NCBI GenBank assembly: GCA_017163975.1
Contig: JAFFSR010000009.1
Location: 248,001-312,000, forward strand
Direction of reading: 5' to 3'
From: Anastatus disparis
Lineage: Eukaryota > Arthropoda > Insecta > Hymenoptera > Eupelmidae
DNA: 64,000 bases
The position numbers and the translations under genes are program-made. This document shows positions 51,021-64,000 of the stretch, in pieces. Within the stretch, counting starts at the first letter, position 1. Every line of letters begins with the position of its first letter. Under the pieces are notes generated by a model that was given only the letters and a program-made list of their open reading frames with translations, made no database searches and was not told the origin of the DNA.

Positions 51021-54000
51021 CCATAATACTTTGGAAAAAAAACTAAATCAAAAAAATTTTTTTTACGATTTTTGTTTTTTAATCAAATACAATTGAAACA
51101 AAAACTAGAATAAATAAATAAACTAAATAAAATAAATAAATTATCCTTAATTTCTTTTATGAAAAAAAGACCGTCAACACAATGTCAATGAGTTATTGCG
51201 CAGAAGCATAGACTGCCAAACTTATAAATAAACAATCTGCGCGAAATAGTTTATTCAAAAAAAAAGACGGCCAAATTTTCAATCAACGAGAAATAAAAAA
51301 CAGAAAATAAACCATTTGTCTCGATCGTCAAGCTAATCAATAAAGAATGAATTTAAGATTAACGGATGTGTCTTGCATTTAAAATTGCGCAATCTGTTAC
51401 GTTGGATCTTGTATAGCTGGCGCTCGCAGCATCCGTACATCTAATACCTGCTGCTTACACGCAGCCGTACATGGATAAGAAAAAAAGAAGTCAACTAGTT
51501 TCACGGGCGCACACGTGACATATTTTCATGGACGCGTTTAACCGTTTTTTTTTTCTTCTTCTTTGCTCTTTTATTAACGTTATGAAGCACATACCACCTT
51601 TGGGATGCCGGAAAGCAACGTAATATTTCACGAGCAGATACTTTTGATTCATTTTAATCTTGTGAAGTAAAAATTTAAATTTTAATGCGAATTGAAATAG
51701 ATGCGCTCGTGATGATAAGGAATGGTAAGTATTAAGGATGTAAACAGATGATTGTTATTGTACTGGACAAAAGTTTACGAGCGTCCTTGAAGAAGATAAA
51801 ATTAATGGCCGTACGAATGCTTCATTTCAATTAAATTTAGATCAAAAAGTCATTTTGCGAATTTGAAATTCCAAGTTTTGGGAAAAAAACATTAATGCAT
51901 AATGTATACGTAAATCAACTTTGAGAATGAAAAAAAGTACTGTTTTTTTTTTAAATTTTATAATCAGAACAATGTATTATTTAATGAGAAATTTTTCACC
52001 ACAAAATCTTAATATTATGAATCATTCAAGAATTTATCATATTGCACCATACGATATTCCCTTGGATTAACTTGTTCTCAATACGCACTTTAATTTTCTT
52101 CAACAATTTTTACAAGTAAACATTATATAGCTTGCGTAACGTTTATACATTTTTGGTCTATCTTATTTATCATGCAACTCTTATACAGTTTATCCATTGA
52201 ATTGCAATAGTTTAATATGTTAAGAATCCGGATTTCATAGACACGTGTATTTGACATTGAGAAAAAAAAACAATCTTTGCTTTGACAAATAATGGCTACA
52301 CTTACCGAGGTGAGAAAGTTGATAACTTCATACATCGTATAGAATTTTTTTAATCGTACATCGAGAGCTCCGTATACGCTCTCATACTGTATAATGTAAT
52401 TACATCTACCCGATGGCGGTTTCTCTCTCTGTCTCTGGCATGACACCGCCAATCAACCGATCAACGAATCGTCAACCACATGTCAATAATCTTTTATTAT
52501 TTTCTATTTTTTTTTCTTTATTAAGTGTTATGATGCCTGCACCCTAACTACTCAAATCAATTTTGTAATCTTAATTAACGTCACTGTTGAACAGTGATTA
52601 GATCGATATAACGCACATTGTACTTACATACATTGATATAGGCTATTGTATTGGATAGCGTTTGGTATGTCGTCATCAACGAAAGAGAACATAAAAAAGC
52701 GTTGGTGATTTCCTTTTTTTTTTAACTTTAGGGGCATTAGTTTTTCCACCTGAAATTAATTTTTACTTTAAAATTTATTTTTTTGCAAATTACAGTAATT
52801 CTCCTTACTACTTTTAATTATAACATTTCACCAATGTCATTTAATATTGATCAATATAGAAATTTAGACAAATTACGCATACCTCTTTCTGATTTTTTAA
52901 TTGTTTAAAAAAAAAATGGTAAATTATTAAGGATAAAAATAATATTACGAAATTCGTAACAATTATCCTATTATAATTATAACTTGTTTAAAGTGATTTC
53001 GTATAAATAACCCATAATTTAAAATGACTTTTAATTATACAAAAAGTTTTATTCGGAGTTCGGTCTCTGAAAACGATACTTGAAAGATAAAAAATAATTT
53101 GATTTTACTATCTAGCTAATGTAGTTACGATAGGTACATTTAAAAGAGAATACAACGCGTTTTGAATTTTGATTAGCAATCATGACTGACTGGCTAAATT
53201 AAAAACAAAAAAAAAATTTTAATGAAATTTCATTTCCTGAGTAATAATAATGTGCTCGTGTGAATAATAAAAATGTTGAAAATGATCGGTTTAACAGTAT
53301 TTTTCATTTAAAGATTAAGCAATATTTCGTATACATTTAATCGTCAATTAATCAGGACTAGTTTTAAAGTTTTCGAAATAAAATTCTTGTCATTTTTGCA
53401 TAAATTAAGAATAAAATTAGTTTTTTTTTTAATATTTAACTGACAAGTAATTATGACAATTTTAATGTTCCAATAAAAACTAATTTAAGAAACTGTGACT
53501 TTTGATACTTGCTTTTTTGATTTTTAGTATCACTTGAGCTAAAGAAATACGTAAACATCCGTAAGTGTGCTAAACGACTGAACGGTTCCGACTGTAACTA
53601 CTTAAGCACAGCTCAAAATTTTTGACAAATACACAGAGAATATATTTATCAAAATTAAAAAAAAAACTAAATCTTGGGATGAAGTGGAGGTTATATAATA
53701 TTTAACAGACACTGTTATAATTATTTTAAGGCTGTCGGAGCAAATATTACTAGTTACAAAAATATGTTAAAAAAAAAACAAAAAAAATTTTTACAAAATA
53801 AATTTTTATAACTTCGGGTACAATTAAATTTTATACGGAAGTACAATCCAAATTACCCAAACACAGTAGTAAAAATTATTTAATACCCTTACGAATTTTC
53901 CTTAAATTTTTCTTATGAAAATTATCAGCTGTTATTGTTACTAGAAGTGAAGGTAAAATTTATAAACGACTTAATAAATATTTTACTTTCATATACATGT

Positions 54001-57000
54001 GATTAATTTAAAAAATTATCTATAAAAAATTTGCTATACTCATTTTTGCACAGAATCACCATGATTTTCATACTAATTATTATTTATTTTCTTATTTGCG
54101 GAAAAATTCTCATTAATACACAACATAAACTTCACATAATAATAGGTATAGGTAATTATAAAAATATTTTCTCGGTGCAATTCATTGACTTCCACTTAAT
54201 AAAAAATAAGTATTTGACTTTTTAATATATGATATAATAAATAAATTTAATATGTTTTCTTTGAAATAAAAGAAAAAAAAAAAGAAGATTGTATTACACG
54301 AACATCCTTCTATTGGAATATATAATATTCCATAATTAACATAGCGAAAAGGTGCAATTAAATCAAAATTGTAAATTAAACGTACAGCTTAAAAACGTGA
54401 CAATAGGAATCAATTAGAATATAATGCATTAAAATTAAAATTTATTATCATAATGAATCAACGCATTCTTATCCGCGCTAAAATTGCTAATAAATTTTAT
54501 GGAATTTTATTATTTTATTAAACGCCTGTAATTCTGCAATTAAGGAAATGCTTTTGTTTCGATTAATACTAATAGTACGATTATATTAGATGTTATAACT
54601 ATTATATTATCCTTTCATTGACGTCATATAAGAGCCGGGATTTTATAATCAATTAAAAAAGATGCGATTCTCGGTACACGGAGTTATGTACCAAAGAAAT
54701 TTTTTTGTTCCTCGAGATTTTTTGAAAGTTAACAAAGCCCAAAGCTTTGTTTTCTCATAAAAATTATTTTTAAACAAACATTGAAGAAAAATAACAGCGT
54801 CATCCTTGTATCGAGTGCATAACAAAAAAGTAAAATAAACGTTATAACCTTAAGGGCCAAAGCGGTCGTTTGAAAGTGCACGTAGTCACATGTAAATGAA
54901 AAAAAAAACAAAATAAAAATAAAATGAGAAGAAAAAAAAAAAAGAAACTGAAAAGCAATACAATAAGTGCTGTTTTCGCGAAACGTACTACTCTCGACCA
55001 AGGTCTTTAGCGTGTGTACTGCTTCCTTTTCCGAAACGCGAGCTCTTGTCGTTATGCCGTGTTTGCTCTTGAATAAGTTATGAAAGAGTTTTATTTGTAA
55101 TAACATTATTATATTCAATTTTTTTTTTTATTTCCAAACAGAATACTCGCTGAAACAAAGACAATATAAAATGTCATAGAAATTCTTAATGACATTTAAT
55201 CGTAAAAAATAACACGCGACCTTCATTATCAAATTAATCATCCGAGTTTTATACATTAGCTTTTATTAAAATGTGATGCACTATGCGATTCCGTATTTTT
55301 TTTTTTATCATGCATTTCCAAATGTATACATATTCGTTCGTTGCAGAATTAATGCTTGAATTTGCGATTGAATTATTCAGAGTACGGGATGATGAAACTT
55401 TTTCTCTCTATTAACAAGCGAACAAAAGACCGGAGTACTATTTTTCTTAGTTTTATATATAAAAAAAAGAAACGATGATTTTAAATTTATAATGTTCTTT
55501 TGTATAAAACATCAGCTATGAGAGTTAATTAACATCTATATGTTACGAGATTTTTATCGCTCGATTATGCATGTTTTACAACATTTTATATTAGTATTAC
55601 GTTAATAAAATTAGTATTTAGTTAAGTTTTATTATTTCAATTTTGTTGTTTCGACGATTAAACGTTCAAATAAATCAAACGAAACATTTTTTTGTTTCGC
55701 GATTATTGTTTACTTGATATCATTCTCTTTTCCTTATTTTAAATGTTCCTAAGGCCATATACGAGTGCATTCTTTTCGTCTTTGTTTTCGCATACTTTAG
55801 TTTTTTAAATATATACTTAAGAAATGTAATTATAAGTTATGAATTAAATTGATGAGGTGAAATCATCGGTATGAGTTTAAACATGAAACCAAATTTTAAA
55901 AGCAAAATCGAATTTTTTAGTTGAATAAAATTTTTATTCTAGGTAATTAAAGTTATTTATAAATATTTAATGTACATAATTACTATTCTAGTTAATACGA
56001 GCGCTCGATATTTTGTGAAAACATGAATAATGCAAATAAACTATTTTAGTTCAACAATTACACTTAATGTTTAGCAAAAAACGACTTCCTATTAAATAAT
56101 TGAATGTCAAGCAATTAAAAGTCAAGTTTCTCTTCCTCTTGAACAAATAAATATACATACGCTTTTTTTGCTCTCGTTATTTGTATTGCGATTAAATATT
56201 CTTGAAAAAGTGCACGAAAACAATTGTGAAACCTTAAAAGTTCGATGCCTTAAATAATTTTTTTGTTCACTTTATTCTACAAATGCAGCTGCCGTTGTTG
56301 CACACACCCTTGCGAGCATTGCCCACTCTAATGAACCTTTACGTACGAATTGACATTGACTGAGTTTTTTGACTTCGATCAAAATTGACAAAAAAAACGA
56401 AATAATATCGATGAATAATAAAGTTCCATTTGGCAACCTTCGGTGCTGTGTGTGTATGTTTGTGCGAGATTAACGAGAACACTTTTCTTTTAATGAAACA
56501 AAACGAAGCAAAAAAAAACACCATCTCGGAAGGCCGGAAGCTGGGGGAGCGCTGCAAGGCTAAGTGCACGCTACTCTCACTTGTCTCAGGAAGGATCTAA
56601 AAATAAACGAAAAAAAAAAACATAGTTTTATCTTTGTGGTTCGATTGTAATTGAAAACGAGAGGATCCAGGATATTGGGGCAGATAAGGTCTACGTGATA
56701 TTTAACTTTTTTATGGCAAATGTTATTTTGATAGAAATCGGTTTAAAAAAAAAAAGTTAAATAAACAGAAGGTTTTCGATCCTGGACTTTGTTTTAAATC
56801 AATGTAATGAAATGATTAACAAATGTAATGATTAACAAAAAATGAACGCTTGACTTTCATAATTTTAACTTTTTCAGTCTCAAGATTACTTTTAAATTCG
56901 TTTTGGATTAATTTTTTTATGCAAACAATATAACAATAAAAAATATATTTATTACGTTTATGTTTAAGTTTAATTTAAAAATATATATAAATTTTATTAA

Positions 57001-57995
57001 TTTAAAATACTAAAATAAATACTACATTCAATACGTACTTTTTTTAAAAAAGCTCATAATTTATGTATGCTAATAACAGACTTATATAGACGAAAAAAAT
57101 CTGAAACCATCGTATACACAAAAAGATGTAAATATTCAATTTGATTATTAATTTACAGCAGCAGTTTAAGCAGAAATAAGACTTATAAAAAGTCTTCAAA
57201 TGCTAATAAAAAAAAATTAATTTACAGCATAGCTGGTTACAATAAGAATAAAATTATCTTCAATAATGAAAAAATCAATTTGAAGATGAAAATGATACCT
57301 TGATGACTTCATTAGTGATTTCACGAAAACATAATATAGTATTTCTCATCGTTGAAATATACTAAAATAAAAAAACTCTCAAATTTTCACATTCTTTAAT
57401 ACCTTATAAAACAGTAAATTGATATCTTGAGAAACATATCAATGACACAGCGTCCAACCTTTTTGGCTCCTCATAATGAAGAAAAATTAAGAAAAACAAC
57501 GCAAATAAGAATCTGATTGTTACGAAAGATCGTTTTAAAATGCACCAAGGATAAAGGGAGCGTATCCCTTTGACCCAAATCCATACCTTAATTATATCTT
57601 CAAAGATTTCGTAAAAACTATCCAATTACATTAGTTTTTTTTTAAAATCCTTAGAGAATTAATATAAAAAAATCCGAAGCTTGCATAATCAATGATAATC
57701 AGCAGCGACGGAATGACTAACGTTTCAAATCACTCACAGATCCAGGATATGATCTTAAATAATAATAAACCTATCGCGTATCATCCGACCTCCCTTTTTT
57801 TGCCTCTTTGAAATAAAAGCACGTGTCTTCTCTATCCCCCTTCGTTTAATAATGATTATGGATAACCTTGACCCTCGCGGATGTGTCTCTCTCGACGACT
57901 GCCCCAATAGCATTATAGACGAGCCAAGATAGTACCACCAAAGTATAGCAATGCGTGTGGGGGTCCTCTTTGATATGACCTCGTAGTCGCGCACA

Positions 57996-58034
57996 TATAT
58001 AAGTCCCCAACGTAATCCCCACCTTATATCAGAC
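57996..58034 (+). promoter_or_regulatory. Core promoter of a plus-strand gene (TATA + initiator)
   Basis: TATATAA at 57996-58002 and ATCAGAC at 58028-58034 match the TATA/TCAG spacing used by the two genes at 7.3 and 11.0 kb, with +1 expected at A58031. An AGGTCA nuclear-receptor half site (minus strand, 57974-57979) lies just upstream; such sites are common in ecdysone-pathway control of cuticle genes, but one half site is weak evidence. Confidence 0.6.
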
Positions 58035-58501
58035 AGCAAAGTAGCCAGCAGTAAGCAACATTAGCACAAGAACAAACAGACATCTGCTCGTTTTGGAATA
58101 CATTTTTCAGCTTGTAGTTTGGTCTATAAGTATCTTGGATTTATTATTTTTTTGCTTAAACCGCCAACGCTCTCAACCCCCTTCCATCTATTAAAAAGGT
58201 TGTGTGTGTGTGTCTTAGAGGTAGCCAAGCAAAGAGAACGCGCGCCTCATTTTCAAAGTAAAGCACACCGCTCAGTCCTGCGCTAAACGGATAGCGCCGC
58301 GGTCGGCATTTTATAAACACACAAACATACATATATACATATACTTAACGTGGAGAAGAGGAGAACGCGCTAAAGTGTGCATCGCTCAATCTCTTCTTCT
58401 TTATTTCAATTAAAAAGTTTTTGGAATTTTTTTGGCGCGCCGCGCAAGTGATTTTTTTTTTCAAGTTTGTGGATTTTAAGATAACAAGAAGAAGTAGCAA
58501 G

Positions 58502-58510
58502 ATGAAATTC
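58502..58510 (+). CDS. First coding codons (MKF) of a probable secreted/cuticular gene, partial
   Basis: The exon 58031-58510 would be a long 5'UTR ending GCAAG ATG AAA TTC followed by a consensus GTAAGT donor at 58511. A start exon encoding only MKF with a phase-0 intron inside the signal peptide is a common layout in insect cuticular protein genes, and resembles the MGHV and MGRL start exons earlier in this window. No second exon with a hydrophobic signal segment was recognised in the remaining 5.5 kb, so intron 1 is probably longer than that. Family unknown; a further cuticle gene is a guess from layout only. Confidence 0.45.
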
Positions 58511-61500
58511 GTAAGTATATTGCTTTTTTCATTGTAAACAAGTGGGTTTAGTGTCTGTGTATCAATGTTAACTTTGTCTATCACCCATCATTTCTTTTAA
58601 ATATTTAAAATTTTAAATACAAAGTTTCACCATAGAAAATCAAAGTTTTTAAATATTCTATTTCTAAATTGTTATAAAAGTAAAATTGATAAAACTTCAT
58701 AAAATATCAAAATAATGAGCGTTATTTACAATCGCGAAGATAATTTAAATAAAAAGTCTTGCAAATAAAGTAGTATAAGTGACAATTGTTGAAAGTTAAA
58801 AACTACTCGTAACAAGTGTCAGCGGTTCTTTAAAAAAACGTTTTTTCCATTACTCAAGACATCAACAAAAGGCCATCCATTTAACTCGGCGACTCGTCGT
58901 ACGCAACAAAATCTCACATACATTTTTCAACGCTTTCCATATATTACATTTGTTTTCAAAACGTGATTTTCTCGGAAAACTTTAAAAAAAGAAAGAAAAG
59001 AAAACAGTTCTCGCGTTTCCTTGCGCACAGGTATACGTTTAATTACAAGTTCTCCCATAAGGTTTACAATACTATATCCGCTTCATTTTTTTTTTTTTTT
59101 TGCAAAGCTTTGTGAATCTTCGGAAAATCTTGTCAAGATAAAATAACAAACTTCTAAGAGCGACGGGAAAACAAACGGAGAAATATTAAAAACTTTTTTC
59201 CAGAATGAAAGTGGTGATTGAGAGTACGTACGTGTACTTTAGTCTTACAGCCACATGTCGAGCGAGCGAGCGAGAAAGTGTGATAAAAGCAACGCGGGCT
59301 CGTTAAATTGGAAATGTATATACCTTTTTATTTTTTTTTTCAAACTGTATTTGTGAGTTTCGCGTATAAAAAAAAAAGAGTTCAAAGAAGGAGCATCCGC
59401 TTATATATTTCATTGAATGCTATTTACCTTCTCTCGACTTTTATTTTTAAATATTCAAGATTGGCAAAAACTTTCACAGAAAGAAAAGAGACACGACGAA
59501 TATTGTGTATTAAGGCAGAACAATTTTACAATAGCTTAGGCGTTATAATTGCTGAGAATAAAAAAAAAATGGTTATTAACCCATTGCTATAACGTGTATT
59601 AACATTGTTTTTTTTTTTTCTTCTTCCTTCTAGTTGTTGTTTTTTTTTTTTTTTTGCAACAATAATCCCGAAGTAAAACGCGCCAAGTATTTTCTTTTAA
59701 TTCCGGAATTCAAAGCGCGGGTAGTGTCAGAGAGTTAAAGAGCCTCGTGCTTACGCGCGTAATACTCTGCAATTAAACTGTCCGTTATTCGTCTGCAATT
59801 ATTTATTAGACAAGAATAAATGCTCTAGTTTTGTGTACGTGTACGTGTGTGCATGTTATTTCGAAAGATCATAATGTGAAATAATCATTTGTAGGTAAGA
59901 TATGCGCGTGTTAGCGAGAAATCAAATTAGTTAAATTAAATTACCGAAACACCGAGCTTCTGGTTTTTATATAGTTTCCTTATAGTGTTACAAAACGTTC
60001 GAGTGGTAGATCTCATTTTTTTTTTTTTTTTTCAACTTTCTCATCATCACTTTAGCGTTACTTGATCTTCATGAAAATGCGGCTTTTTTTTACATTTTTA
60101 ATGTATTTTGTGGACCAAGTTAAAAGGTACTTTCTAAAAACAATATCAATGCATTTTAACAATAACAATAAACTTTCTTCGGTAATTTAAAATAAGAAAT
60201 TTTCTTGCTTAACGCAATAAGTATCATGTTTAAGGTTAAATGTTTTATGGAACCTTTTTAAGATTCAATCATATAAATTAACTTTTATATTGTTATACAA
60301 CAGTTTTTAAATTTTCTACGAACAATTGCACAACGTCACATTACAATTATATGGATATTAAAATTTTAAACTTTTTAACAATAACGATATGAAAAAAGTG
60401 CTCCAAAAAACCAAATTAACTCACTTTCTATTATTGACAGTTTAAAAGCTATGCGATTAGGCAAAATAAAGTGTTTATCCAGCAATTTCGCTAAATTTTC
60501 CTAATTAAGTTTAGTTTTGCGACCAAAAAAATAAAGCACCACAGCTCAAATGCAATTATTACATTATTTGCACGGAATCACTTTCATCTTAAAAAACAAC
60601 TCAATTTGCCTTGTTAAATTATGATTAAGCGATTAAGCGTAATTTCCAATTTCAAATAAACATCCACTTAGCATTAAAAGCTAACGAACCCCTCGAACCA
60701 TAAATTATCTTTCATAGAAATTCGAAACTTGGCAATTTTAGATCTCAAAACAATTGTAGATCCTTAAAACAATAAAATTAAGGAAGTCCATTACGACGTC
60801 GTCTTATTAAAAGATATAAGCTTTTGATAATTATAGAACATTAGACACGCATTGATAAAGTTTTCATTATCCATTAAAATCTCCCGAGGTCCAGCGTACG
60901 CGATATTAAAAGGTTACCGCGTGAGTGAACGGTACCTTACAGCACGCGCGAATTACGTACGGCAAACAATCAAATGAATCAGAGCATATTTTATAGCCGC
61001 ATGCAGCTACAGCAAGCTAACAAGAGTAAGAAAGATACGTGCGCGAGAAAAGGAGTTTAGCTTAACGTTGAGTAATATTTCGTGAAATTCTCTCTTTCTT
61101 TTTTTTTTGTCTTTGAGGATCTACAGTTTCTAAAGACATTTAACATTACAATGGTCCAATTATTGCTTGTTAGGTGGACATTTAAGTTTTTATACTTTTT
61201 TAAGCATATTATGCTGTAGTTTTGTTATTTTCCTTGAGCATCAGGTGTGGAGAATTACATCCAAATTTCATAATGTGTACATACTGTTTTTTGTCTTCCT
61301 TTTATGAAATTTCTGGTCTGATGGCACTAACCAAAAACTTTTAAAAATTTTACCTAAATTTAATACTATGGTCATGGTAAATATTTTCTAATATTAATAA
61401 CGTCACACTCTTGCTTTTGATGAAATTAAAGCATTGAAAAGATGAAGCAACTTTTTGAATGAGAAAATAATATTTTGATTGTTAACTTTGTATACTTTCG

Positions 61501-62873
61501 TGAAACGTCATTATTTGTGTTGACATTAAAATATTTATCCGCTTAAAATTTTGATTTAATACTTTAATGCCGAAAATGGATTACCATAAAACGCTTCAAA
61601 CTGACATTTAAGTGGACGCAATTATATTTTAAATTTTTTCTTGTATCCTTAAAATTAACATATAAAAGACAATAAAAATAAAGATCTGCCTTTAAGATTA
61701 CCTTTGTTTCTGACGTAATTTAAACCAAGTTTAACTTTTTTTGTACGAAAAATTGCTCCGTTTTATTATTGTGAATTCTTATGGTTATAAAAGCATCCAC
61801 CGTTACCAACAATTTAATTTTTTTTTTTTTAGTTTTCGCGAAAATGGTCGATGTGAACAATATTTTTCATAGGTTTTGCTGAAACAAAAAAAATAAAATT
61901 GTTTGAAAAAATTCTAAAATCATTGCTATACGGCCATAGAATTTATGTAAGAAAATTAACAATAACAATAACGCAGTGTGTATGGCTTATGTAGAACAAA
62001 TAATAGCAAACGTTTAAAGGTATGCCAAGTACATTGATCATTTTCTATATAAAGAAACGTAGCGCAACATAGTTTCATATAACAAATAACTTTCTACTTT
62101 TATAACAAATGTGATCATACGCTGCTTCGAGATTAAAAATAATAATCAATATCATTAATTAATAAGCGCTGATTGTCTGTTTTATCAGAGCCTCGTAGTC
62201 GTTAAAAGCTAAAGCTTTTGCTACAGTTTCATCACAATCGGCGTGTATAATAACAGTCGTTATCAGATAGCATTTTGCATTTATTGTTGACTTTTATAAC
62301 GCGCGCACATAAATCATTAAGCATAAAGACAATTGTGTAATTGACAATTTAAAATGTGTACAGCCAGTGACGGTAAAAGTCTTTCTCATTGCAATCAACC
62401 TCACATTGTCAGTCTTATGTATTGCTAAATCACGATATACTCTAAAGCTCCTTAAATCACTTACTTAATGCTTATGGTTCATTTTTTTTTTCTTTTTTTT
62501 CAAACGATCAAAGATGACGTTTTGGCGAATTAAAACTGACGTTAAAATACCCCTATCGCAACTCCTTTTCGATTAAACAATCATAATTTCAAAGATACCA
62601 TGATTATTCCATCAATCGCAATTACTCCTTACTCAACTCGGATCATTTGGCAATGTAAATAATCCAAAAATTTCAAATTTCGCAAAACTTTATCAAACTA
62701 ATCTTTTTTCAAGAACAATCTTTGAAAAAAATTCACGATTATCCCCTTTGCCGCTAAGGTCATCCGTATTAAGCGTAATTACAGTACTAACGATCTTTTA
62801 AATTTCGTACGAAACTTGTCTCGTATACACTCTTGAGAGAGAGAGATTTCCGCGAGTCACGGCAATTCATTCA

Positions 62874-62978
62874 CCGGTGTATATATATATACAAGAGAGC
62901 CTAAGGCAAAACAGGTCCAGCCGACGTCGACACGGCCTTGCCCTCGGCGCTTATGTGCGCGTATATATATACTGCCGG
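62874..62978. repeat. Inverted repeat with GC-rich loop
   Basis: CCGGTGTATATATATATAC (62874-62892) pairs with GTATATATATACTGCCGG (62961-62978) apart from the bulge near CCGG. The 68-base loop is GC-rich (CCGACGTCGAC, GGCCTTGCC), in contrast to the surrounding AT-rich DNA. Confidence 0.6.
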
Positions 62979-62996
62979 TATAGCTCAGCTGGAGAA
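62973..62996 (+). pseudogene. 5' half of a tRNA (relic)
   Basis: TGCCGGTATAGCTCAGCTGG matches the acceptor strand and D-arm/A-box of a tRNA gene. No anticodon arm or B box follows, so it is a truncated relic or the start of a degenerate SINE head. Confidence 0.5.
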
Positions 62997-64000
62997 TTTC
63001 TGTTTCTTTATTTTTTATTGTCATTAAACGCTGACTGACTCGAAGAAGTACAAATAGCTTTTTTTTCACTTGCTTTACGGTTTGACCGTTTGATTATTGT
63101 CATTGATCTATTTAGAGTTTTTAGGCGTATATTTTGGTCAAATGACATCCAAATATGTTTTTTTAAATAATAAAATTTAATGTCAAAAGTAGTTAAAGTT
63201 TTCAATAAACGAACAAACAAAAAATTCGCAACGACATTGTATTAAATTGTTTAACAGCCAACGGTTAACAAACAAACGTTCTGAGTATCAATAAATAATA
63301 ATAAAAATCCGCAAGATTTATAATTTACTTTACGCTGTCCGCTAATAATTATTAATAACAAGGGTAATAATTTAAAGAATCTAGAGCTCGATATATAAAG
63401 CTTAACATTATGATTAGAGGAGTTGCTTTAGAGAAACACACCTAGTTTTCCATTGTAACATATAAAAAAAAAAAAAAAAAAAATTCTATTTTTTTTTTCA
63501 ATCCACGTACAGAGAAACAGAAAAGTTTTGACAGTTTTATGATTCTGAAATTAGTGCCCCCTGTGACACATAAAACAATATGTTAAATATATACGTCTAT
63601 CAATAAATTGTCGGTATTTAAGGTAAACCGCGCGCGTACACGTAACAATGAAAAACTTAACGCTTTTGTTATACTTTCGAATAAACAATGCTTGTTTTAT
63701 TAAATTTTTAACAAAACGAGCAACGTGTAAGCCATTTGTTTCCTACGTGTGTATTTACGAAACAGCCGTTAAATTTAACAATGTTTTACGAAGACTAAAC
63801 ACTTACTTCGCCAAGTATAAAATAATTAATTTTTTTCACTTATCAATCATCATCGGTTTGCGTAATCTAAAAAGTCTTATCGAATCTTCTTCAATGCGCT
63901 GGCCACTGAGCCTCAAATAGCGAAAATTCTAAAATATCACTTTTGTCATTTGTTTAATAGGTAAAGTTTAATATAGCTCCAATTGCGAAAGCAACTCGAT

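Larger units (their letters stand above)
39971..57995. other. Long non-coding stretch up to the 58-kb promoter
   Basis: About 18 kb of AT-rich DNA. Visible items: a GC-richer patch with a TATATAAA (40662-40669) at 40430-40760, a TA microsatellite (44131-44152), a TC run (48970-48986), a diverged direct repeat (50788-50860 and 50946-51020) and another GC-richer patch at 51380-51550. Open frames of up to 129 codons are low-complexity and unsupported. Introns or non-coding RNAs of unseen genes cannot be excluded. Confidence 0.5.
58511..64000 (+). other. Probable first intron of the gene starting at 58 kb
   Basis: AT-rich, with T tracts (59080-59102, 59635-59655, 60018-60033) and a 20-base A run (63464-63483). 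A GC-rich inverted-repeat island with a tRNA half lies at 62874-62996. No exon is recognised on either strand. Confidence 0.4.

Noticed and set aside
54729..55118. 129-codon minus-strand frame
   Set aside because: Composed largely of Phe/Leu/Ser/Ile from homopolymer T and A runs; no family signal.
63648..63920. 90-codon plus-strand frame starting MKNLTLLLYF
   Set aside because: The start looks signal-like but the rest is ordinary AT-rich noise without a domain; it lacks a promoter and an intron in the expected place.

Overview
The window is animal nuclear DNA and almost certainly from an insect. Genes are split by GT-AG introns, non-coding DNA is strongly AT-rich and full of A/T runs and simple repeats, core promoters have the TATA plus TCAGT-type initiator arrangement, and the gene families are insect cuticle and M2-peptidase families. 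The general look (AT-rich, compact genes, tRNA-derived SINEs) would suit a hymenopteran, but that is inference. No bacterial, viral or CRISPR features were seen.

Layout. (1) 1-13.1 kb holds three plus-strand genes for secreted proteins: the 3' part of a PYPV/VEK-repeat cuticular protein of the Vajk type (1-1110), a second complete Vajk-like gene (7423-9322, three exons, 389 aa), and an unrecognised acidic secreted protein (11112-13087, three exons, 475 aa). The last two share the same unusual start: a first coding exon of only four codons (MGHV, MGRL), a phase-0 intron, then an exon carrying the hydrophobic part of the signal peptide. (2) 13.5-24.7 kb is one minus-strand gene of ten recovered coding exons encoding an angiotensin-converting-enzyme-like M2 peptidase (Ance family). 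It has an Arg/Asp-rich N-terminal linker, a His-to-Gln change at a substrate-binding position, and no recognisable C-terminal exon in this window. (3) 24.7-58.0 kb is a roughly 33-kb stretch with no convincing coding sequence. It holds SINE copies, two foldback or TIR elements, simple repeats and a few GC-richer islands that may be regulatory. (4) At 58.0-58.5 kb there is a TATA/initiator promoter and a first exon ending ATG AAA TTC|GTAAGT, typical of a secreted or cuticular gene whose remaining exons lie beyond the window or were not recognised.

How the genes may fit together. From established knowledge, vajk cuticular genes and Ance-family genes are neighbours in the insect Nimrod gene cluster, a long-conserved synteny block. 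The window looks like the vajk/Ance part of that block. No Nimrod EGF-type repeats were seen. The plausible shared theme is cuticle and extracellular matrix. The acidic protein between vajk and Ance is the least explained gene and the main candidate for something new.
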